Below are positions 17,756-26,084 of a stretch of DNA of 64,000 bases, piece by piece. The translations under genes and the position numbers were made by a program. Origin of the DNA: Burkholderiales bacterium (GTDB lineage Bacteria; Pseudomonadota; Gammaproteobacteria; Burkholderiales; Burkholderiaceae_C). Numbering within the stretch: the first letter of the stretch is position 1; the number at the start of each line of letters is the position of its first letter. The notes below the pieces were generated by a model. That model ran no database searches, was not told the DNA's origin, and saw nothing but the letters and a program-made list of their open reading frames with translations. The stretch covers positions 1 through 64,000 of the forward strand of contig CANHVY010000012.1 in NCBI GenBank assembly GCA_947464185.1, given 5' to 3'.

Positions 17756-18700
17756 CTACGGTGACCTCGGCCCCGCCCTCGACTCCCTCCTCGCCACCCA
17801 CACCGTGGCCGCGCTGATGAGCAGGCCGCCGGCGATGGTGCTGAAGGTGGGGATGTCGGCAAACAGGGCCCAGCCCAGCAGCACGGCCCACACCAGATCC
17901 AGGAACTTGATGGACTGGGTGGCCGAGATGTCGGCGGCGACAAAAGAGCGTGTGAGGCAGTAGTGCCCGCTGCTGCCCAGCAGCCCGCAGGCCAGAAAGC
18001 CCAGCCATTGCCACGGCGTCAAGGGCTGCCACACCCACAGGGCGAGTGGCAGGCTCAGCAGGCTGATGGTCAGGGCCTGCCACACCAGGATGGTGCCCGT
18101 GGTCTCGTAGCGCGTCAGCGCCTTGATCACCAGAAACGAGGCGGCGAACAAGGGAGCGGAGGCCAGCATCAGCAGGTGGTACAGGCCCGGTCCGGCCCCG
18201 AAGCCATCGGTCAGGGACAGCTTCGGGCCCACCACCACCATCACGCCGACAAAACCGAGGGCCGTCGCGAGCCAGCGCTCCCAGCGCATGGCCTCCTTGA
18301 AGAACAGCCACGCGCCCAGCATGATGAACAGCGGTATGGTGAACCCGATGGCCGTCATGTCGGCCAGCGGAATCTTCGGCAGCGACACGAACCACAGGTA
18401 CAGCCCGGCGGTGTGCAAGCCGCCGCGCAGGAACTGCCCTCCCACCGCCTTGGGTCGGTAGGCCGCCAGGCCGTGGTGCCACACCAGCGGCAGCAGCACC
18501 AGCAAGCCAAAGAAGTAGCGCAGGAACTGCGACTGGAACGGGTCCACCTGCTGGCCCAGCCCGCGCATCAGCGCGTTCAGGAAGCTGAAGATCACCCCGG
18601 CCGCGGTGGCCCACAGCAGGCCCTGCACCGTGGGCGGCAGATGCGCCGTGCGCCGGTGCACGGCATCGTGCACGCGTCGCCAGGCGGCCTGAAGGCTCAA
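17756..18700 (-). CDS. EamA/DMT-family transporter
   Basis: About 314 residues with ten predicted membrane helices in two EamA repeats (VIFSFLNALMRGLGQQVDPF and SAPLFAASFLVIKALTRYE open the halves). The best start is a TTG at 18700 overlapping the soeC stop as TTGA; no ATG lies near. DMT proteins export metabolites such as amino acids. Coupling to soeCBA hints at exporting a product or substrate of sulfite or sulfonate metabolism, but the sequence does not show this. A GTG 20 codons later is an alternative start. Confidence 0.8.
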   Translation of the reverse strand: MSLQAAWRRVHDAVHRRTAHLPPTVQGLLWATAAGVIFSFLNALMRGLGQQVDPFQSQFLRYFFGLLVLLPLVWHHGLAAYRPKAVGGQFLRGGLHTAGLYLWFVSLPKIPLADMTAIGFTIPLFIMLGAWLFFKEAMRWERWLATALGFVGVMVVVGPKLSLTDGFGAGPGLYHLLMLASAPLFAASFLVIKALTRYETTGTILVWQALTISLLSLPLALWVWQPLTPWQWLGFLACGLLGSSGHYCLTRSFVAADISATQSIKFLDLVWAVLLGWALFADIPTFSTIAGGLLISAATVWVARRESRAGPRSP

Positions 18701-19668
18701 GACACCGCCTGGTAGTACAGGTTCTGCGGGTGGCGCGCCTGGGCGAAGAACAGCCAGCGTTCGGCCCCGATGCCGGGTACCTGGCTGGCCACGGCAGCCC
18801 ACCACAGTGCGGTGATAAGCGTCGGACCGTAGCCGGCCGAAGCGGCCCACAGCGCCGCGGCCATGAGGACTGCCGGCAAGGCGAAGCCCAGCAGGTGCAG
18901 CGCACGCCGCACCTGGGCGATGGCGGCCTGCGTGGCGCCGTGGAAGAACTCACGTGTGTTGAAGGCGCCGGCCGACATGCCCATGGACTTCTGCACCAGT
19001 CGCGGCGCCTGCAGGCCGGTGGCGGACTGCACGCTGGACTTCGGCTTCAGGCGTGCGTTGCGCCGCAGCGCCAGCGTGCGCGTGCCCCAGGCGGCCAGGG
19101 TGGCTGCCAGCGCCCGCGGGGCCCATTCGGCCAGCACCGCGCGTTCGCCCAGCGTCGCGGCCAGCGCGCACCCCAGCACCAGGCCAGTGGCCAGGCCAAT
19201 CAAGGCGAAGTTCAGCAGCGTGAGCGGATGCGCCCACTCCTGGATGAAGCGCAGGCAGGCGTAGATCTGCCCGGTGCACCACCACAGCAGGGCTGCGCCC
19301 AGCAGCGCCAGCACGGGCAGGCCTTGCGTCACCGCGCGGGATGCCGTCCACTCGGCGGGGCCCCAGCGCAGCAACGCCCCCCACAGCGCCACCACCGCCA
19401 TGAAGGCGGGCAGCACGATGACCTCACGGCTCAGCCAGGAGGTGCGCCACATGGCCATGGCACGCCAGGCGCGCTCGGGCCGGCCCAGGTGCAGGAAGGA
19501 CGCAGCCAGGCCCACCCCCAGCATCACCAGGGCCAGCAGCAGCGCGCTGGCGGTGAAGCGGGCGGACAGGGGCACGCCCGTCACAGCGGACACCGCCAGC
19601 GCCACCACCAGGCCCTGCGCAGCGCCCGCTACCGCGGTGAAGGAGATGACGGAGAAGGCGGGCTTCAC
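18697..19668 (-). CDS. soeC: SoeC-type membrane anchor of sulfite dehydrogenase
   Basis: A 323-residue DmsC/NrfD-like protein with about eight membrane helices (AAQGLVVALAVSAVTG, ALLLALVMLGVGLAASFLHLG and so on). The FLHLGRPERAWRAMAMWRTSWLSRE loop is characteristic of DmsC-type anchors that hold an A-B oxidoreductase to the inner face of the membrane and pass electrons to quinone. GTG 19668 overlaps the soeB stop as GTGA. Gene order A-B-C matches soeABC. Confidence 0.85.
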   Translation of the reverse strand: MKPAFSVISFTAVAGAAQGLVVALAVSAVTGVPLSARFTASALLLALVMLGVGLAASFLHLGRPERAWRAMAMWRTSWLSREVIVLPAFMAVVALWGALLRWGPAEWTASRAVTQGLPVLALLGAALLWWCTGQIYACLRFIQEWAHPLTLLNFALIGLATGLVLGCALAATLGERAVLAEWAPRALAATLAAWGTRTLALRRNARLKPKSSVQSATGLQAPRLVQKSMGMSAGAFNTREFFHGATQAAIAQVRRALHLLGFALPAVLMAAALWAASAGYGPTLITALWWAAVASQVPGIGAERWLFFAQARHPQNLYYQAVS

Positions 19669-20393
19669 AGGGCAGGCTCCTGTGGCGCTCTCGGCGCAGT
19701 GCCTTCGGCATGCGGGGCCACTTTGGTGGACGTGGGTGTGGCTGCGGCCGTGATCTGCCGCGGCAGGTACTGGTTGGCGGGCTGGGTCTCCCATTCCGGC
19801 ATGAGCGAGTAGCCCCCGCGCTCACGGATGGCCTTGGACACCTCGGAGTCGGGGTCCTTCACGTCGCCGAACAGGCGCGCGCCCGTCGGGCAGGCCATGA
19901 CGCAGGCGGGCTTGCGGTCTTCCGGCGCCATCTTCTCGTCGTAGATGCGGTCCACGCACAGCGTGCACTTGGTCATCACCTGGCGCTCTTCGTCCAGCTC
20001 GCGCGCGCCGTAGGGGCAGGCCCAGGCGCAGTACTTGCAGCCGATGCACTTGTCGTAATCGACCAGCACGATGCCGTCTTCCTTGCGCTTGTAACTCGCA
20101 CCCGTGGGGCACACCGGCACGCAGGGCGGGTCTTCGCAGTGCAGGCAGCTCTTGGGGAAGTGGACGGTCTCTGTACCGGGGAAGCTGCCGGCCTCCCAGG
20201 TTTGCACCCGGTTGAAGAAGGTGCCGGTGGGGTTGGCGCCATAAGCGTTCTCGTCGGCCAGCGGCCCCGCGCTGCCCGAGGTGTTCCACTGCTTGCAGGA
20301 AGTGACGCAGGCGTGGCAGCCCACGCACACGTTGAGGTCGATGACCAGGGCCAGTTGCTTGGCCAGGGTTTCGGTGGTGCCTGTGCTGCTCAT
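19665..20393 (-). CDS. soeB: SoeB-type iron-sulfur subunit
   Basis: A 242-residue DmsB-like ferredoxin subunit with 16 or so cysteines in four 4Fe-4S groups: CVGCHACVTSCKQW, CLHCEDPPCVPVC, CIGCKYCAWACPYG and CTLCVDRI...CVMACPTGA. There is no signal peptide, so it faces the cytoplasm. It relays electrons from the molybdopterin subunit to the membrane anchor. The N-terminal LALVIDLNVCVGCHACVTSC and NTSGSAGPL resemble SoeB of sulfur oxidisers. The Pro/Thr-rich tail is variable. It overlaps its neighbours by four bases on both sides. Confidence 0.9.
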   Translation of the reverse strand: MSSTGTTETLAKQLALVIDLNVCVGCHACVTSCKQWNTSGSAGPLADENAYGANPTGTFFNRVQTWEAGSFPGTETVHFPKSCLHCEDPPCVPVCPTGASYKRKEDGIVLVDYDKCIGCKYCAWACPYGARELDEERQVMTKCTLCVDRIYDEKMAPEDRKPACVMACPTGARLFGDVKDPDSEVSKAIRERGGYSLMPEWETQPANQYLPRQITAAATPTSTKVAPHAEGTAPRAPQEPAL

Positions 20394-23350
20394 CGAGCCT
20401 TCCTCCCCGCAAAGTACGTCAACACTTTCTGCGCCCGTCCCAGCACCCCAGGTGCTGGGGGATTGGCCTTGACCTGCGGAAAAGTTTCCTCGGGTTCTGC
20501 CGGGTCGGCCGGGCGGATGCGCACCCGCACGTCGTACCAGCCGGCTTGCCCGGTGATGGGGTCGGAGTTGCTGATGGTGCCCGCGGATTGGCCGTCGCCG
20601 TCGGTCAGCGGCAGTTCCTCGCTGATCAGGTGGTTCAGCAGGAAGCCCTTGCGCGATTCGTCGGCGCCCGCCTCCAACTGCCAGGCGCCGCTGGCCTTGC
20701 CGATCGCGTTCCAGGTCCACACCGTGCCGGGTTCCACCGCCTCGCTGTGGCGCACCATGCAGCGCACCTTCCCCCAGCGGCTTTCCACCCAGCACCAGCC
20801 ACCGTCGGCAATGCCCGCGGCCAGGGCCGTGACCGGGTTCACATGCAGGTAGTTGTGGCTGTGGATCTGGCGCAGCCAGGCGTTCTGCGAATCCCAGGAG
20901 TGGTACATCGCCATGGGCCGCTGGGTGATGGCGTTCAGCGGGTAGGCCTCCAGGTCGCTGCAGGCGGATTCCAGCGGCGGGTACCAGAAGGGCAGGGGGT
21001 CGAAATAGGTGGCGATGCGTTCGCGCAGATGCTCAGGCGGCTGGCGGCCGGTGGTCTTGCCTTGTGCGGCCAGGCGAAAACTCTGCAGCACATCGGAGTA
21101 GATCGCCAGTTGCACCGGGTCGTTCTTCTGGCGCCAGCCCTTGTCCTTGGCGAAGTCCAGGTAGGCCTGGTTCCAGTTGCGCATGTACTGCTGGTCTTCG
21201 CGCAGGTGGTACTGGAAGACGCAGCCGTTCTTTTCGTACATCTCCCACTGCTTTTGGTTGGGCGCGCCGCGCAGGTGCTCGGTGCCGTTCTCCCCGCGCC
21301 AGCCCATCAGAAAGCCGATGTCCGGTGCGGGCTGGAAGTTGACGATGAAGTCCGGGTAGTCCTTGAACTTGCGCGCGCCTTCGGCGCCCGTGAAGGCCGG
21401 GAACTTCAGACGCGAGGCCAGCTCGATCAGCACCTCCTGGAAGGGCTTGCACTGGCCCAGCGGCGGCACCACCGGCACGCGCACCGAGTCCACCGGCCCG
21501 TCGAACTCGCTGATCGGGCGGTCCAGCATGCTCATCACGTCATGCCGCTCGAGGTAGGTGGTGTCGGGCAGTACCAGGTCGGCGTAGGCCACCATCTCGC
21601 TCTGGAAGGCGTCGCACACCACCAGGAAGGGGATCTGGTACTCGCCGTCCTCGCCCCGCCGGTTCAGCATCTCGCGCACGGCCATGGTGTTCATGGTGGA
21701 GTTCCACGCCATGTTCGCCATGAAGATCATCAGCGTGTCCAGCCGGTAAGGGTCGGCCTTGACCGCGTTGGTGATCACGTTGTGCATCATCCCGTGGGCG
21801 GACAGTGGGTGCTCCCACGAGAAGGCGTGGTCGATGCGGATGGGCGAGCCATCGGCATGGATGGCCAACTCTTCCGGGCTGGCGGGAAACCCCAGCGGCG
21901 CGGCGTTCAGCGGCGTGTTGGGCTTGACCTGCTCGGGGTCGTTGAAGGCCCGGTAGTTGGGCACGATGTGGCGCGGGTAGGGCGCCTTGTGCCTGAATCC
22001 TCCAGGCCGGTCGATGGTGCCCAGCAGGCTCATCATCACCGCCAGCGAGCGCACGGTCTGGAAGCCGTTGGAGTGCGCCGCCAAGCCGCGCATGGCGTGG
22101 AAGGCCACGGGTCTGCCGATGGTGGTGGGGTGGGTCTTGCCCCAGGCGTCGGTCCATGCGATGGGCAGCTCGAAGGCCTGCTTCAGCGCCGTGTCGCCGA
22201 TCTCCACGGCCAGCGCGCGGATGCGGTCTGCGGCGATGCCGGTGATGCTTTGCGCCCACTCGGGCGTGCAGTGGGCCACCTGCTGCGTGAGCAGTTGGAA
22301 GGCCGGCGCCACACGGGTGCCGTCAGCGAGCGTGTAGGTGCCGGTGAGCGCCGGGCTGCGGCCCTCGGCGATGCCCTCGGGGTAGGCTGCCACCACCTGG
22401 CCTGAGACGCTGTCCCACACCAGCTTGTTGTGCGGGTTCCGGCCGTCGCCCGGCGGGCCCTTGGCCGGGTCCGGGTCGAAGGCGAACAGGCCCTCTCGCT
22501 CACCTTCGTCCAGCACCACCAGCTGCGGGGCGTTGGTGAAGCGCTGCAGGAAGGGGTGGTCGATGCGGTCGTGCTTGATCAGCTCGTGCATCAGCGCCAT
22601 GAAGAGCGCGCCGTCGGTGCCCGGCTTGATGGGAATCCACTCGTCGGCAATGGCCGAGTAGCCCGTGCGCACCGGGTTGATGGAGATGAAGCGCCCGCCG
22701 CGCCGCTTGAAGGCCGACAGGGCCATCTTCATCGGGTTGCTGTGGTGGTCCTCGGCCGTGCCGATCATCACGAAGAGCTTGGCATGGTCCAGGTCCGGCC
22801 CGCCGAACTCCCAGAAGCTGCCGCCCACCGTGTAGATCATGCCCGCGGCCATGTTGACCGAGCAGAAGCCGCCGTGTGCGGCGTAGTTGGGCGTGCCGAA
22901 CTGGCGCGCGAACAGGCCGGTGAGGGCCTGCATCTGGTCGCGCCCGGTGAAGAGGGCGAACTTCTTCGGGTCCGTGGCGCGGATACGGCCCAGGCGCTCG
23001 GTGAGGATGGCGAAGGTCTCGTCCCAGGAGATGGGCTCGAACTCGCCAGCCCCGCGCTCGGCGCCGGGCTTGCGCCGCAGCGGCTGCGTCAGGCGCGCGG
23101 GCGACACCTGCTTCATGATGCCCGAGCTGCCCTTGGCGCAGATCACGCCCTTGTTGATGGGGTGGTCGGGGTTGCCGTCGATGTAGCGCACCTCGGGGCC
23201 GTTCTCGCCCTGGCGCAGGTGCACGCGAATGCCGCAGCGGCAGGCACACATGTAGCAGGTGGTGCACTTGACCTCCGTGGCTCCGGTGCCTGCGTCCGCC
23301 AGTGGGGCCAGCGGGTCGTGCAGGGGAGGGCTTGCGCTGAACAGGGCCAT
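20390..23350 (-). CDS. soeA: SoeA-type molybdopterin sulfite dehydrogenase, catalytic subunit
   Basis: A 986-residue bis-MGD oxidoreductase. An N-terminal cysteine cluster (VKCTTCYMCACRCGIRV, residues about 27-43, plus C in GVICAKGSSG near 70) binds 4Fe-4S; MGD-binding regions follow and the molydopterin dinucleotide domain is near the end. There is no Tat signal, as in SoeA and unlike periplasmic DMSO or thiosulfate reductases. SoeABC oxidises cytoplasmic sulfite to sulfate with quinone as acceptor. GGAG sits nine bases before ATG 23350. Location beside xsc, which releases sulfite, supports this function over polysulfide or DMSO reduction. Confidence 0.88.
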   Translation of the reverse strand: MALFSASPPLHDPLAPLADAGTGATEVKCTTCYMCACRCGIRVHLRQGENGPEVRYIDGNPDHPINKGVICAKGSSGIMKQVSPARLTQPLRRKPGAERGAGEFEPISWDETFAILTERLGRIRATDPKKFALFTGRDQMQALTGLFARQFGTPNYAAHGGFCSVNMAAGMIYTVGGSFWEFGGPDLDHAKLFVMIGTAEDHHSNPMKMALSAFKRRGGRFISINPVRTGYSAIADEWIPIKPGTDGALFMALMHELIKHDRIDHPFLQRFTNAPQLVVLDEGEREGLFAFDPDPAKGPPGDGRNPHNKLVWDSVSGQVVAAYPEGIAEGRSPALTGTYTLADGTRVAPAFQLLTQQVAHCTPEWAQSITGIAADRIRALAVEIGDTALKQAFELPIAWTDAWGKTHPTTIGRPVAFHAMRGLAAHSNGFQTVRSLAVMMSLLGTIDRPGGFRHKAPYPRHIVPNYRAFNDPEQVKPNTPLNAAPLGFPASPEELAIHADGSPIRIDHAFSWEHPLSAHGMMHNVITNAVKADPYRLDTLMIFMANMAWNSTMNTMAVREMLNRRGEDGEYQIPFLVVCDAFQSEMVAYADLVLPDTTYLERHDVMSMLDRPISEFDGPVDSVRVPVVPPLGQCKPFQEVLIELASRLKFPAFTGAEGARKFKDYPDFIVNFQPAPDIGFLMGWRGENGTEHLRGAPNQKQWEMYEKNGCVFQYHLREDQQYMRNWNQAYLDFAKDKGWRQKNDPVQLAIYSDVLQSFRLAAQGKTTGRQPPEHLRERIATYFDPLPFWYPPLESACSDLEAYPLNAITQRPMAMYHSWDSQNAWLRQIHSHNYLHVNPVTALAAGIADGGWCWVESRWGKVRCMVRHSEAVEPGTVWTWNAIGKASGAWQLEAGADESRKGFLLNHLISEELPLTDGDGQSAGTISNSDPITGQAGWYDVRVRIRPADPAEPEETFPQVKANPPAPGVLGRAQKVLTYFAGRKAR

Positions 23351-23439
23351 GCTGAACTGTCTCCATTCTGTTGCCGTCATCGATGCCGACGGTCTTGTTC
23401 GTGGTCAAAGTCCTGAGCAGGCGACAGTCGCCTTGGGTC

Positions 23440-23874
23440 TCAAGCCAGGAAAGGGTTCTCGACGTGCAGCCCGTCGATGCGCTGACCGTGCTGGAGATCT
23501 TCGGTCAGCAAGCGTTTGCAGCCGCTGTCCAATGCGGCGGCGACGATCAGGCTGTCGTAAAAAGAGAAGCCCTGGCCCGACTGGATGCGCAGGGCCCTGG
23601 CGTAGATCGTCGTGCTCGGGTGCACCTTCCACAGCGGCGTCAGGACCTTCACCAGGAAGTCTTGTGCATCTTCTGCACTGGCGACCACACGGCTCTTGCG
23701 CGTCAAGGCTTGCAGGGTTTCCTGCACCACCTGGAAGCTGATCACGGCCGTCTGTCGGGTGAGTGCGCTCGCCACGAGGGCTTGGGCAACAGCACGCTTG
23801 GCGGGACTGTCCCGATCGACTGCGTAGACCAAGACGTTGGTATCGAAGAAATCAGCGCCGTTCATTGAGTTCAT
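23440..23874 (-). CDS. vapC: PIN-domain toxin, VapC-like
   Basis: A 144-residue PIN-domain RNase. Acidic residues of the active site are visible in FFDTNVLVYAVD (first Asp), QVVQETLQAL (Glu) and SFYDSLIVAAAL (Asp), with a late DLQHGQ. VapC toxins usually cut tRNA or rRNA and are blocked by the partner encoded upstream. Two in-frame ATGs (23874, 23865) both lie within the end of vapB, so expression is coupled. It has a normal length and intact motifs. Confidence 0.87.
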   Translation of the reverse strand: MNSMNGADFFDTNVLVYAVDRDSPAKRAVAQALVASALTRQTAVISFQVVQETLQALTRKSRVVASAEDAQDFLVKVLTPLWKVHPSTTIYARALRIQSGQGFSFYDSLIVAAALDSGCKRLLTEDLQHGQRIDGLHVENPFLA

Positions 23875-24076
23875 CCCGCGTCGCCGCGCGACCGCCAGTG
23901 GCGACGTACTGCCCCAGGCGGTCCATCACCTCGACGGCCCGGGCCGCTTGGCGCTTGCGGGCGTACTGCTCCAACCATTGACGGAATTGCTCGTTCAGGG
24001 TGGTCTGCTCTTCCCGCGCCTGCTCACGCGCAGCCTCGATCAGGTTCTCGTCGGCGGTGAACGTGATGTTCTTCAT
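23852..24076 (-). CDS. vapB: VapB-like antitoxin
   Basis: A 74-residue protein. The N-terminal ribbon (MKNITFTADENLIEAAREQA) followed by two helices is a ribbon-helix-helix DNA-binding fold, and the basic C-terminal half would occupy the toxin. The toxin gene starts 14-23 bases before this gene's stop. Such antitoxins repress their own operon, so an operator should lie in the 216 bases upstream of 24076. Confidence 0.82.
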   Translation of the reverse strand: MKNITFTADENLIEAAREQAREEQTTLNEQFRQWLEQYARKRQAARAVEVMDRLGQYVATGGRAATRDELNERR

Positions 24077-24292
24077 CGTGGTTTTCTCTTCGTGTTTGCA
24101 CGGCAGTGTACCAAGGCCCGTGTGATCGGGGCGGCTCTCGGAACCCGCCCAGTGGCCACGCACGCGTGCACGGCACAGCGTTTGTCACGGTGGGCGAGGC
24201 ACTCGCCCACCGGTGCGCCCGCAGGGCCGACTGCCTGGTCAGGCTTCCGCGCGGCTCTCATCGATCCTTTCGAAGGGATCTCCGGGCCGCGC

Positions 24293-25417
24293 TCAGGCCA
24301 CCCCAGTCAACCGCGCCGTATGCCCGGCGATCACGGCTTCCTCGCCTGTGCGCAGCACCAGGGCCTGCACGTTGCTGTCGACAGTGCTGATGCGCCCGGG
24401 CGGACGCTGGAGGTTGGCCTCCGCATCCAGCCGCAGCCCCAGCCATCGGGCACCGTCGAGGAGGCGTGCACGGATGGCCGCGGCGTTCTCGCCGATGCCG
24501 CCAGTGAACACCAGGGCGTCCAGCCCGCGCAGCGCTGCGGCCAGCGCGGCGAGTTCGCGCAGTACCTGTTCGACAAAGTGGTCCAGCGCGCGCTGCGCAC
24601 CGGCATGGCCGGCGGCGGCCGCAGCTTCCAGTTCACGCATGTCACTGGACAACCCGGACAGCCCCAGCAGCCCCGAGCCCTTGTGCAGCAGCCGCGACAC
24701 CTCCTCGGCGCTGAACCCTTCCTGCTGCTGCAGGTGCAGCACCACGGCGGCGTCCAGCCGACCGCAGCGCGTGCCCATGGTCAGGCCGTCCAGCGGCGAG
24801 AAACTCATCGTCGTGGCCACAGAGCGGCCGTCGCGGACTGCCGTCATCGAGCAGCCATTGCCCAGGTGAGCGATCACCACGCGGCCGGCGGCCAGCTCAG
24901 GGTGATGCTGGCGCAGTTGGGCGGTGATCGACTCGTAGCTCAAGCCGTGGAAACCGTAGCGACGGATGCCGCGCTGGAACAGGTCGTCAGGCAGCGCGAA
25001 GCGCTGATGCACCTCGGGCATGGTGCGGTGGAAGGCGGTGTCGAAGCACGCCACCTGCGGCACGCTGGGGAACGCTTCCTGCGCCGCCCGCACGCCGGCC
25101 AGGTTGTGGGGCTGGTGAAGGGGGGCCAGGCTGGTCAGGCGCTCGATGCCTTGCAGCACGTCGTCATCGATCAGGCGGGGCTGGTCGAACTGCGTGCCGC
25201 CATGCACGATGCGGTGGCCCACCGCGGTGATGGGCGTGTTGCCGATCCGCTCCATCACCTGCCGCAGGGCCTGGGCGTGGTCTGCCGGGCCGCTGCGGGT
25301 GCCGATGCCGTCCACCTGGCCGGCTTGCTGCGGCGTGTGCAGACCTGTCGCCGGGTCGAACAAGGCGAACTTGATCGACGAGGAGCCGGCGTTGAGGGTG
25401 AGCAGGTGGCCGGTCAC
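24293..25417 (-). CDS. ackA: Acetate kinase
   Basis: A 374-residue ASKHA-fold acetate kinase of slightly short but normal length. It starts MTGHLLTLNAGSSSIKFALF, carries AVGHRIVHGG, VACFDTAFH, RRYGFHGLSYE and VIAHLGNGCSM, and FTGGIGENAAAIRARL. It makes ATP and acetate from acetyl phosphate and ADP, or the reverse. It is the nearest downstream gene to xsc, whose product is acetyl phosphate, so it most likely completes sulfoacetaldehyde use with ATP gain, in place of the phosphotransacetylase often found beside xsc. Confidence 0.95.
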   Translation of the reverse strand: MTGHLLTLNAGSSSIKFALFDPATGLHTPQQAGQVDGIGTRSGPADHAQALRQVMERIGNTPITAVGHRIVHGGTQFDQPRLIDDDVLQGIERLTSLAPLHQPHNLAGVRAAQEAFPSVPQVACFDTAFHRTMPEVHQRFALPDDLFQRGIRRYGFHGLSYESITAQLRQHHPELAAGRVVIAHLGNGCSMTAVRDGRSVATTMSFSPLDGLTMGTRCGRLDAAVVLHLQQQEGFSAEEVSRLLHKGSGLLGLSGLSSDMRELEAAAAAGHAGAQRALDHFVEQVLRELAALAAALRGLDALVFTGGIGENAAAIRARLLDGARWLGLRLDAEANLQRPPGRISTVDSNVQALVLRTGEEAVIAGHTARLTGVA

Positions 25418-25504
25418 GTTCAGGGTCTTTGGAGGGCGTGGGTTGCGGCGGTGGGCTGATCTGCTTGCACTGGTCTTGCGCGCGCGCCAGCTCGGCAGGC
25501 GCCT

Positions 25505-26017
25505 GGGCGCTTCGGTGGAGCGGCCGGCCCCTTGGGCCGGCTGCCCTGCGGTGCTCGGCCCGGAGTCCCCGCCGCCGAACTCGCTTCGCTCACTGCGTTC
25601 GCTGCGCTCAAACAGCGGCGGCGAGTTGGATGAGGAGGCGCGCTTGCGCGCGCGGGACTCCAGGCCTGTGCTCCTCGGCGCTCCACAGGCGCGCGCAGAC
25701 GCCTGCCGAGCCGACGCGGATCGTGGCCGGTCGACGTGTGGTCTGTTTTCGGCAGGCCACGCGCAGTAACGATGCGACGCACGACCAGCTTGCCGACCAA
25801 GACCCGGGGCGGGAGGTGGTGCGTGCTGGCGCGCCTGTGGGGCGCCGAGGCGCGCAGGGCATGACGACTGCGCGCGCAGCGCGCCACGTCCACATGCTTG
25901 CCGCCGCTGTTTGAGCGCAGCGAACGCAGTGAGCGAAGCGAGTTCGGCGGCAGGTCGGCGTGGCCGAGCACCGCAGGGCAGTCGGCCTGATAGGCCGACC
26001 GACCCACCGAAGCGCCA
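25505..26017. repeat. Large imperfect inverted repeat filling the ackA-xsc gap
   Basis: The 667 bases between ackA and xsc (25418-26084) hold no gene. Arms at about 25505-25621 and 25901-26017 are reverse complements: CGCTTCGGTGGAGCGG...CCCTGCGGTGCTCGG on the left returns as CCGAGCACCGCAGGGCAG...CCACCGAAGCG on the right. The inner part AACTCGCTTCGCTCACTGCG mirrors CGCAGTGAGCGAAGCGAGTT. Even the spacer contains paired parts (CTCGGCGCTCCACAGGCGCGC against its near complement). It looks like two head-on copies of a dispersed Burkholderiales repeat. Confidence 0.8.
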
Positions 26018-26084
26018 GCGCGCACCGCCTCCCGCCCTGCGAGCGCTGCCAACTCAAGCGCCCCGTCAGCCATCACCAGTCGGC

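Noticed and set aside
20546-22405. 619-codon open frame opposite soeA
   Set aside because: It is entirely within soeA on the other strand and has antisense-type composition.
18697-23350. DMSO reductase or polysulfide reductase DmsABC/PsrABC
   Set aside because: The catalytic subunit has no Tat signal and the subunit sequences and xsc context fit cytoplasmic SoeABC better.
25505-26017. Possible insertion sequence or MITE between ackA and xsc
   Set aside because: Inverted arms exist, but no transposase and no clear target-site duplication are visible, so it is listed only as an inverted repeat.
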